Source of the DNA: a virus
Reading direction: 5' to 3' (one strand)
DNA: 43,710 nucleotides
IMG/VR virus record: IMGVR_UViG_3300044712_000403
Coordinates: 1-43,710 of that record
Both the position numbers and the translations under genes were made by a program. Below the pieces are notes generated by a model that worked only from the letters and a program-made list of their open reading frames with translations, did not search any database and was not told the DNA's origin. Shown here piece by piece: positions 34,601-40,488 of this stretch; position 1 is the stretch's first letter, and the number at the start of each line of letters is the position of its first letter.

Positions 34601-35228
34601 CAACGCCTTCTTCTGGCATATCTGGAAATCTAGTCTTAATAAAAGTTCTAAATTGTTCCAATTCAGTTGCGGTAAGGTCTGCTCTTGTAATTGCTTCTTT
34701 AATCATTCTACCTTTTCTTTTTTTAGCTTCAAACATAGCTTGACAATATTTACAAGTTTTTATGTTATTGTCAGCTACTTCATATTCATGCCCACCACAA
34801 TTAGGACAAGTAAATACCTTGTTCTTTTCTGTTGCCATTTCTGTCTTTGGCTTATAGGTTGGGTTTGATTTTAATGTTTTAAGTTCTATCTTTTCTTGTG
34901 CCTTTGTTTTCTTTTCCTCACGACCAGCAGCTAGTAAGGTTAAAAGCAAAAGGAAGGGAGACTCTTTTAGTAAAGACACATCTGCTTTGGCTTGCTTACT
35001 TTCAAACATTTGATTTTGAATATATGAGGCAGGCATACCATTCTTAATAGTCAATGATATTAGGTTTTTTCTAGCATCCGTAATAGCAAGCATTAAAGAC
35101 TTGTATTTAGGACTCATATTTACAAGGTTATCATCTAGTATATTACCTTCAACAGCCTCTAATAAGTTTGTTATATGTTCCACTAAATCATATGGAAGAA
35201 TTACCCCATTTTCTATCTTAACAGCCAT
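31638..35228 (-). CDS. 1196-aa multi-domain protein, probable capsid-interior polyprotein
   Basis: A chain of small modules divided by (L/I)-x-E sites, mostly followed by A, G or S: after E24, E89, E178, E243, E297, E375, E465, E612, E786 and E907. Four are ESQQ(L/I)xE linkers (459-465, 606-612, 780-786, 901-907). Modules include a hydrophobic segment (91-101), a zinc ribbon (C141, C144, C159, C162), a second Cys cluster (249-253 and 271-275), a helical module shared with the 196-residue protein (305-372), a DnaJ-like CxxC pair (423/426, 441/444), a domain shared with the 1040-residue protein (466-600), an ankyrin-like part (about 640-775), an SH3-like module and a second copy of the zinc ribbon. 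Strong ribosome site and promoter motif upstream. Processing is inferred. Confidence 0.7.
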   Translation of the reverse strand: MAVKIENGVILPYDLVEHITNLLEAVEGNILDDNLVNMSPKYKSLMLAITDARKNLISLTIKNGMPASYIQNQMFESKQAKADVSLLKESPFLLLLTLLAAGREEKKTKAQEKIELKTLKSNPTYKPKTEMATEKNKVFTCPNCGGHEYEVADNNIKTCKYCQAMFEAKKRKGRMIKEAITRADLTATELEQFRTFIKTRFPDMPEEGVEEMIDKTIEKADEIQAEHPEIDVRTADPRTVLGEAKSSNCCNWCGKPMGKSVKAAYGADLQCCVGCKEKGLDKQPPTYGGKEKANIKEAEGKEKNKYPKDKFEQKIQDVFDAYENDDSEKAKKILIELSKVEEQDDILGCFPEQEFNWLEENNCLEVFEKKEKIEEALSQRFQDQEYWLTRREGREVNPDLVSAMYREIERLDAELDALKTIPCSECSGEGSVDTGIGILPCPSCHGEKKVAKFKEEIKESQQLNEGLTPEAGQVLYLLLIPIAIHAVYSMGKDAMKYISYNEFDSFPIEKKIRILEKILDELKNTYTPETYGEFIDYLYTTSKTNLTPIKKSIFKLITHFGDKEKLYETTISTIIDQLEGLYEEFNQTHRIGRPSNIIDTDYSINESQQLKEGFLGFKSKAEKEAENTNNIANNQAVEAIAKDNVAFMEDFLTKHDVNSFLGIKSYGPLTGAKFFEKYQLLDLAIWDRATKVALLLIDKGASLNNVSKLYGEHYILFAIKKGEPGVVKKMLDSGRLEITPELADDIYDYAFSQHYDKKYPNLFKKIEALVAEYDKEHLYESQQITEAKTPVITKQRQKLINRGGGYGRGYAIGVVGYAVDKNEHLLFDGSQVLTPDGKEGVLVNGKRNSKTKIWTANVKINETNETIPYNPNDLEITDYNPEDEANAPGRLVWVSNGVVEESQQINEGIVPPKPPVDDEEAFIKKYGRLDTAPYGVPEDETSSMMSEEEFENEVNAIADKHFKKNKEDKIFTCPSCASHEYNTVEGKKQCKYCQAMFEAKKKKTEKWMQDAVPEKNKGKLHKKLGIPEDETIPKSRIKEEIKKLEAKKEKSKDGKFSKEDLKFFRELQFALRAKNIKESQMQYTIIDGYNEKDIIEEGSYYYQKTKTPAKMPHKNLEEKYYLIDAPESEWGFVVRTENPKNDAIFEFNSSVELAKFINHTVFDDKDEPGALLIAKQLADEYFEHYGPVMYSYDDKQ
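32509..32529 (-). repeat. ESQQINE linker repeat, 1196-aa gene (fourth copy)
   Basis: Minus strand encodes ESQQINE|GI; core GAATCACAGCAAATAAATGA, differing from the other linkers by one or two bases. Confidence 0.75.
32871..32891 (-). repeat. ESQQITE linker repeat, 1196-aa gene (third copy)
   Basis: Minus strand encodes ESQQITE|AK; joins the ankyrin-like module to the SH3-like module. The GAATCACAGCAA core is unchanged. Confidence 0.75.
33393..33413 (-). repeat. ESQQLKE linker repeat, 1196-aa gene (second copy)
   Basis: Minus strand encodes ESQQLKE|GF; joins the shared GLTPEAG domain to the ankyrin-like module. It begins inside INESQQ, which adds a second possible cut. Confidence 0.75.
33829..33854 (-). 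repeat. ESQQLNE linker repeat, 1196-aa gene (first copy)
   Basis: Minus strand encodes ESQQLNE|GLTP; identical at DNA level to the copy at 12031-12056 including the start of the following module. Confidence 0.8.
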
Positions 35229-35244
35229 AGCAGACTCCTTTTGG

Positions 35245-35254
35245 TTTATATTCT
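35245..35254 (-). promoter_or_regulatory. Putative late promoter of the 1196-aa gene
   Basis: Minus strand TAGAATATAAACCAAAAGGAG, ending in the ribosome site of the 1196-residue gene. The motif plus downstream CCAAAAGGAGT is identical to that before the 912-residue gene. No -35 box at the expected spacing. Confidence 0.55.
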
Positions 35255-35281
35255 ATTTGTTCTGGCGATTTATCAATAGAT

Positions 35282-37768
35282 TTACCAAGTAAAAATGTAA
35301 ATCGCACCACAGCCACCAGAACCACCAGTACCACCAGTACCCGCTCCAGCGTTGTAATTTCCAGCACCACCACCTCCCCCTCCGCCGCCGTGTGTTCCAC
35401 CATTGCCACCATTACCACCAGTTTTTCCAGCTACGGCATCGGCAGCACCGCCACCGCCACCGCCCTGACCTCCTTTATAGTCTGTACCATTTGCCCCATC
35501 TCCACCGTTTCCACCGCTATCGTTTGGAGTTAATGTTCCAGCGCTTCCACCTCCACCACATACTACTGTATTTACATTACCTCCCGCTGCCGCCGCGGAG
35601 GCTCCAAGAGTTGAGTTATGCCCGCCTCCACAGCCACCGCCAGCACCACCATATAAAGAACTTCCGCCAACATTGGCTAGGTTGGTTGACCAGCCGCCCC
35701 CGCCGCCTCCACCTCCATACTCTGCATAATGTGTCCATGTGGTGCCTGATTGTAAGCTGCCCTTACTACCTGTTCCTCCAGACATTCCAGTATCATCACC
35801 AGTTCCAGGTTTACCGCCACTACCTGGGGTCGTTGTAACCCCAGCTCCACCAGCGGAGCCCGTTCCACCTCCGCCACCACCACCTACGGACGCACCAGAG
35901 AAAGCTCCTCCAGCTCCGCCACCACCACCATAGGCATACAGCATAGGAGTTGTTCCAAAGCTAGTATCACCACCATTGCCACCATCACCACCTGCCGCAG
36001 AGAGACCCGCAGTTCCACTTAATCCACCAGTTCCAACTGTAAAGTTTTCTGTGGAACCCAAGTCGCTAGCACGAAATAGTTTTTCAACATAAGCACCACC
36101 GCCACCACCAGCACCTCCTTTAATGGCTGTTCCAGTTACTCTTGATGCACCACCTCCACCACCTCCACCAGCACCCCACATACGAACTAAAACAAACGCT
36201 GGTGTAAAGCTAGTGGGCTTTGTCCAAGTTCCAGTTCCAGCAGATGTGGCAAATTGAGTATCGGTTCTGTTTGCGGTTACACTTGCACTATTTGCCGCCC
36301 ATACAGTATTACCACTAGCATCTGATGAAGTTAAAACATATCCAGATGTAGGTGATGTGGTCATTTTTATAGCACCAAATATTCCAGTTGATGTTGTTGT
36401 TAATGATTGACCGCTTAAATCAACGGCTGATACAGCACCAGTGTATGGTATAAATCCAGTAATAGAAGCTGTGGTAGCATAAGAAGTTAATTGTGCCGTT
36501 GTAGCATATGAAGTTAATTGTGCTGTGGTAGCATAAGTTGGGTGGGTGTGTCCTGTTAAAGAAAATACAGATATATCATAGCCACTTAAATATTCTGAAT
36601 TTAAGTTTGTTATTTTTCCTGTAGAAGTAACTGTTATAGATTCAAAATGTCCTATATTAGCCGTTAAATCATACCCTGTTAAATTCAAAGAACTAGCACT
36701 ACCAGTGAACTTTACATAAGCAGTTAATACATCAGAATTTAGGAATGAACTGCTTTCTAACCCATTAAGATATTTTGCATTTAGGTTATTTATCAACCCT
36801 GAAGAGGTAACTGTAATGGTATCAAAATGTCCTATCTTACCTGTAATATCATACCCTGTTAAATTCAATGCACTTGTTCCACCGCTAAAAGGAACATACC
36901 CTGTTATTTGTGCTGTTGTTACATATGTGGTATGCGTATGCCCTGTTGTAGAGTAGGAAGAAGCCACTATATCATTTAGTATTTCAGCATTTAAATTTGT
37001 TATTTTACCTGTTGAAGTAATTGTAATTGTATCAAAATGTCCTACTTTACCCGTAATATCATAACCTGTTAAATTTAAGGCAGAAGACCCTCCAGTATAT
37101 GGGACATAATTTGTATGTGTATGTGCTGTTGTTGAATATGTAGAACCTTGTAACCCATCAAGAAGGTCTGCATTTAAATTTGTTATTGCACCAGAAGAAG
37201 TAATAGTAATTGTCAGAAACCTTCCAATATTAGCTGTAATATCATATCCTGTTAAATTCAATCCACTAGTAGAACCTGTAAATTTTACATACCCACTTAA
37301 AGCAGAAGGGTCAACAGAAACAACCAAATCACCAGAACCTAATATAGTTGATGAGTTAATTGTCTTTATATTTGAAGCACTTACTAATGTGGCTTGTTTA
37401 GCATCTAGTGAATCTTTAACAAGTTTTTCAGTAGGATAATGTGTGTTGTCTGGGGTTACTTGAAATGCGGTAACTCTATTTGCGGTTGCTTCTTTTGTAT
37501 CTAAATTATCCTTAACTAATTTTTCACTTGGGTATGCTGTGTTATCTGGTGATACTTGCCAAGAAGTTCTTTTATTTGAGATACTTTCTGGCGTATAAGG
37601 CAAACTACCAGTAACATAATATGCTAAAGAACTCCAAGCTGTTGTTCCATCTCCCACTTTAAAATTGTTTTTATCAATAGAAACAGCAGCTTCACCAGCT
37701 TCTAAAACAGGGTCTAGTGCAATCCAATCAGCTTCATTTCCGTGTTTTAGTTTTATGATGTATGCCAT
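35282..37768 (-). CDS. Tail fibre with glycine-rich tip
   Basis: 828 residues. The N-terminal 52 residues (IIKLKHGNEADWIALDPVLE, KVGDGTTAWSSL) match the attachment domain found in many tail fibres and in major tropism determinants. Residues about 63-128 are two copies of a unit ending in YPSEKLVKD or YPTEKLVKD. Then come four repeats of about 75 residues built on LNLTGYDIT..IGHF.TIT.TS.G.I.NLNA, with HTH triplets that could bind metal as in T4 gp37. The C-terminal 300 residues are glycine-rich (GGGGGG loops) ending GGCGAIYIFTW, a receptor-binding tip type. The start codon overlaps the stop of the previous gene by one base. Confidence 0.88.
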   Translation of the reverse strand: MAYIIKLKHGNEADWIALDPVLEAGEAAVSIDKNNFKVGDGTTAWSSLAYYVTGSLPYTPESISNKRTSWQVSPDNTAYPSEKLVKDNLDTKEATANRVTAFQVTPDNTHYPTEKLVKDSLDAKQATLVSASNIKTINSSTILGSGDLVVSVDPSALSGYVKFTGSTSGLNLTGYDITANIGRFLTITITSSGAITNLNADLLDGLQGSTYSTTAHTHTNYVPYTGGSSALNLTGYDITGKVGHFDTITITSTGKITNLNAEILNDIVASSYSTTGHTHTTYVTTAQITGYVPFSGGTSALNLTGYDITGKIGHFDTITVTSSGLINNLNAKYLNGLESSSFLNSDVLTAYVKFTGSASSLNLTGYDLTANIGHFESITVTSTGKITNLNSEYLSGYDISVFSLTGHTHPTYATTAQLTSYATTAQLTSYATTASITGFIPYTGAVSAVDLSGQSLTTTSTGIFGAIKMTTSPTSGYVLTSSDASGNTVWAANSASVTANRTDTQFATSAGTGTWTKPTSFTPAFVLVRMWGAGGGGGGGASRVTGTAIKGGAGGGGGAYVEKLFRASDLGSTENFTVGTGGLSGTAGLSAAGGDGGNGGDTSFGTTPMLYAYGGGGGAGGAFSGASVGGGGGGGTGSAGGAGVTTTPGSGGKPGTGDDTGMSGGTGSKGSLQSGTTWTHYAEYGGGGGGGGWSTNLANVGGSSLYGGAGGGCGGGHNSTLGASAAAAGGNVNTVVCGGGGSAGTLTPNDSGGNGGDGANGTDYKGGQGGGGGGAADAVAGKTGGNGGNGGTHGGGGGGGGAGNYNAGAGTGGTGGSGGCGAIYIFTW
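35284..36184 (-). repeat. Glycine-rich coding region of the fibre tip
   Basis: A long run of GGN codons encodes many GGGG loops separated by short hydrophobic strands. Such tips carry host-range determinants, and the repetitive DNA favours slippage and recombination. Confidence 0.7.
36536..37296 (-). repeat. Four tandem repeats of the fibre shaft
   Basis: Four units of roughly 75 residues, recognised by LNLTGYDIT or LNLTGYDLT, a GHF-type turn, a Thr-rich strand and NLNA, several followed by a GHTH or AHTH motif. Confidence 0.7.
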
Positions 37769-38730
37769 TATACTTCACCGCCATCAATAATAGCATCAAC
37801 ATCTGTCTTGGCATCTAAAGCAGCCTGCAAATCGGTTTGGTCTGTAATGTCTCCGATAATATCTCCCCAAGCAACTGTTCCAGAAGGAGTAGGAGGTTCT
37901 GGTGTAACCCCTCCTTGGCTAAAGCTAGAAACAGCACCACCAACAAAAGGAGCAACTACTTCTTTGATAGTAGAAGTAAAGTTTTCCATAGCCTTTATTC
38001 TTGTTTTTAAGTTGATAAAATCGTATATAAATCCTGTATTTTTCTTGAATGTTTCGGTAGGCATATTGTTTAAAACACCAGCATAACTATTGGCATCTCT
38101 ATTTAATATGTCGTCTGTTGTTGGTGCTGGTGGTTCTGGGATATTATAAGCTGAAGCAACAGTTGAAGGTATATTGTCTGCTGAACTGAAATCTCCACCT
38201 AACTTATTACTTAAAGAACCTAAATCAGTATCCATTTTGTTAGCTAAATCATAGAACTTATTAGTTACTCCTGGAAAGTTTGTGGAACTAATATTAGGAC
38301 TGATTGTTTCTTTAAATGTTGGCATTAAAGCATTTAAGTCATTTTCACCAGAAGTTTCGGCATCTATTACAGACTGACTTATGGTTGAAATATTGCCTAA
38401 TTTCGTTAAAGTATCCGAAATTTCAGCATTTGATACATCGGTTGAGTTGTTTAAGATATTATTGAGTGTGGTTTGAGATACCCCTGCAGCGTCGCAAACG
38501 GCTTTCTGGGTAGAGGAAGGTAAGCTAGAGATGTTGGACAAGATATTAAGCCCTTGTTGCTCTATTTGGCTCATATTGGAGGTTAAAGACGAAATCCCTT
38601 GTTCAGCCTGATTTACAATAGACGAAAGTTGACCAGGTAAGCTCTTTATAGCTTCCATATAGCTCAAGATTTGGGTTAAAAAGTTCTTGATTTTAAGGAC
38701 TTTTTGGATTATAAATATATAATTTATCAT
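37768..38730 (-). CDS. Tail-associated structural protein
   Basis: 320 residues. The N-terminus is hydrophobic and basic (MINYIFIIQKVLKIKNF), then there is a Ser/Asn/Gln-rich helical region, and the C-terminal 35 residues (TVAWGDIIGDITDQTDLQAALDAKTD) match the short tail-fibre linker found in many phage fibres. The first ATG fits the 12-base spacing to the upstream gene; an internal ATG at 38658 is an alternative. Directly followed by the long fibre, it may be the fibre base or an assembly partner. Confidence 0.6.
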   Translation of the reverse strand: MINYIFIIQKVLKIKNFLTQILSYMEAIKSLPGQLSSIVNQAEQGISSLTSNMSQIEQQGLNILSNISSLPSSTQKAVCDAAGVSQTTLNNILNNSTDVSNAEISDTLTKLGNISTISQSVIDAETSGENDLNALMPTFKETISPNISSTNFPGVTNKFYDLANKMDTDLGSLSNKLGGDFSSADNIPSTVASAYNIPEPPAPTTDDILNRDANSYAGVLNNMPTETFKKNTGFIYDFINLKTRIKAMENFTSTIKEVVAPFVGGAVSSFSQGGVTPEPPTPSGTVAWGDIIGDITDQTDLQAALDAKTDVDAIIDGGEV

Positions 38731-38742
38731 TTTCTAATCCAA

Positions 38743-39855
38743 TTAAGATGTTATGTTGATGTAACTCTTTAAATCCTCAACTAACACATTAAGTTTTTTT
38801 ATTATCGAGGTTGTTCCTACTGTAAAATTACCAATTCTATTAGTCTGGCAAGCCCCTTTGTTGTTTTCACAGAATAATCCAACATTACAAGGTATCTTGC
38901 TCATAATTGTTACATCATAAATACGCTTTTTTTGAACTTCTGTCACAAATAACAGAATATCGTGAGGTAATGAGGCGGCCTTTAACATAGCAATTCTTTT
39001 ATACACAGCATCAAACTTATCATCGTCATAAACAATAGCACCAATCTTAATTCCATTAGCAATATTGTATTCATACTCAATTTTAGGTTCATATTGCCAC
39101 GCTTTTTTGTTAAATTCAATCAAATCTTTGCTTACAGCTTCATTTTCTGGAGAAACTTCATCAATTACATAGTTATACATAGCTTTTAATGTTTGAGAAG
39201 AACTAATCTTCTTTGAAACATCATACATAGCAAAACTTCCTGGATATGATGTCAATGCCCCATAAATTTCATCCAATATTTCTTTATTAGACACATTACC
39301 AATTAGAGATAACCCACAACCCTCTATCATACTAACAGCATTAATCATATTTTTTGTATTTACTTGGTTTTCGTCGGTATGTGCCATAGGAAATATGTCA
39401 GCCAATAGATGGGTGCAAGAATCATAGTTAGTGTTAATAACTTGTATGTAACAGGGCGCTCCGAAGCTACAACTATTGTGGTCTACAATGATAAATGGCA
39501 CAAGATTAAGGACAGCTAATTCCTTGTGTTGTGATACGGAGAAATCTAAAAATATCAAATGAAGATTTTTGGTCTTTAACTTTCCTTGTATCTTCTCTGC
39601 TAGCTCTGGATAATTTATTGGCAACGCTGGGTTTACTGGATGAAATACTACATTGTCAGTAGAACAATTAAATATCCTAGCACCCCTAGCATTGAAAATT
39701 GAGGATGAAGCTATACCATCTAAACAATCATTGTAGAATACCAAAAATCCCGGGCTAGTTTTTAGCTTCAAATTTTTGTAGTCAGAAGAAAAATTAGAGT
39801 TCAAATAGAAATTAAGATTGTTTTTTGCTGCTTGCGTAGATACGACTTCTATCAT
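38743..39855 (-). CDS. DHH-superfamily phosphoesterase-like protein
   Basis: 370 residues. Motifs of the DHH family are visible in order: FYNDCLDGIASS with D43 and D46-G47 (DxDG-like), IFLDFS with D104, and IIVDHNSCS with D125-H126-N127 in place of the usual DHH. A helical domain follows, then a C-terminal part with repeated Cys. Relatives such as NrnB or RecJ-type enzymes degrade short oligonucleotides or single-stranded DNA with Mn2+. Asn for the third motif residue and loss of the usual first His may alter activity. AAAGGA lies before the ATG. It is placed after the tail terminator as the first gene of the fibre unit. Confidence 0.65.
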   Translation of the reverse strand: MIEVVSTQAAKNNLNFYLNSNFSSDYKNLKLKTSPGFLVFYNDCLDGIASSSIFNARGARIFNCSTDNVVFHPVNPALPINYPELAEKIQGKLKTKNLHLIFLDFSVSQHKELAVLNLVPFIIVDHNSCSFGAPCYIQVINTNYDSCTHLLADIFPMAHTDENQVNTKNMINAVSMIEGCGLSLIGNVSNKEILDEIYGALTSYPGSFAMYDVSKKISSSQTLKAMYNYVIDEVSPENEAVSKDLIEFNKKAWQYEPKIEYEYNIANGIKIGAIVYDDDKFDAVYKRIAMLKAASLPHDILLFVTEVQKKRIYDVTIMSKIPCNVGLFCENNKGACQTNRIGNFTVGTTSIIKKLNVLVEDLKSYINITS

Positions 39856-39898
39856 CTATTTTCCTTTTTGAAAATATTCAAATTACCCTCTTAAATAA

Positions 39899-39938
39899 AA
39901 GCCCCATAGAAATATGTTAATTTATTACTATGGGGCTT
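39899..39938 (-). terminator. Rho-independent terminator after the tail tube gene
   Basis: AAGCCCCATAG and CTATGGGGCTT form an eleven-pair perfect stem with an 18-base AT-rich loop; the minus strand continues TTTATTT. It closes the sheath-tube transcript 29 bases after the tube stop. Confidence 0.85.
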
Positions 39939-39966
39939 CGTTAGTATAAAATGTCTAATTTGCTAA

Positions 39967-40467
39967 TCAGTAGTCCCCTTGTAGGATGGCGTAATCAAAC
40001 CTGAACTCAACAGTCAATTTGGCAACTTCACTAGCTGTCATATTCAATGCTCCGCCATCTATGCTAGAAGGCCAAGCTCCATAAAGAATATACTCTTCTA
40101 TTGGTTCGTATTGAGGTCCTAGCATTTGAATCATAACATCTTTCTTGTATGCAGAAGGAACATCAGCAAAAGTAGTTTTAGGGTCATACACATTTTTATA
40201 CCAACCCATTAACGCCTTTAGTGTGTTGTCATCTACATAGTCGTAAAACTCGCAACTCCAGGTTGACCAAGTGGGCTTACCTGCAATCCACCATCTGATA
40301 TTCAAGTGTTGCAGTTCCATTTCGTCTACTTTCCATGCGGGTCTTTTAGATGAAATAACCGATGCTTGTAAATTTGTTCCACCAAACTCACTAGGGAAAA
40401 TTAACATAAACCTATATGAGCGTTTTACTTCATATTTTGTCCTGTATTGTGCAAGGCTTGGCATCAT
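39967..40467 (-). CDS. Tail tube protein (T4 gp19-like)
   Basis: 166 residues, the expected size. Features of the T4-type tube family: MPSLAQYRTKYEVKRSYRFML, the Trp-rich strand LNIRWWIAGKPTWSTWSCEFYDYVD, and the C-terminal strand LTVEFRFDYAIL. It forms the inner tube through which DNA passes and lies right after the sheath as in T4. AGGAGG precedes the first ATG by 6 bases; the second ATG, one codon later, is also possible. A strong terminator follows. Confidence 0.9.
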   Translation of the reverse strand: MMPSLAQYRTKYEVKRSYRFMLIFPSEFGGTNLQASVISSKRPAWKVDEMELQHLNIRWWIAGKPTWSTWSCEFYDYVDDNTLKALMGWYKNVYDPKTTFADVPSAYKKDVMIQMLGPQYEPIEEYILYGAWPSSIDGGALNMTASEVAKLTVEFRFDYAILQGDY

Positions 40468-40488
40468 ACTACCCTCCTATATCCTATC

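Noticed and set aside
35392-35933. Open frames on the plus strand rich in His or Pro opposite the fibre tip
   Set aside because: They mirror the GGN-codon glycine-rich region on the other strand; composition explains them and they have no ribosome sites.
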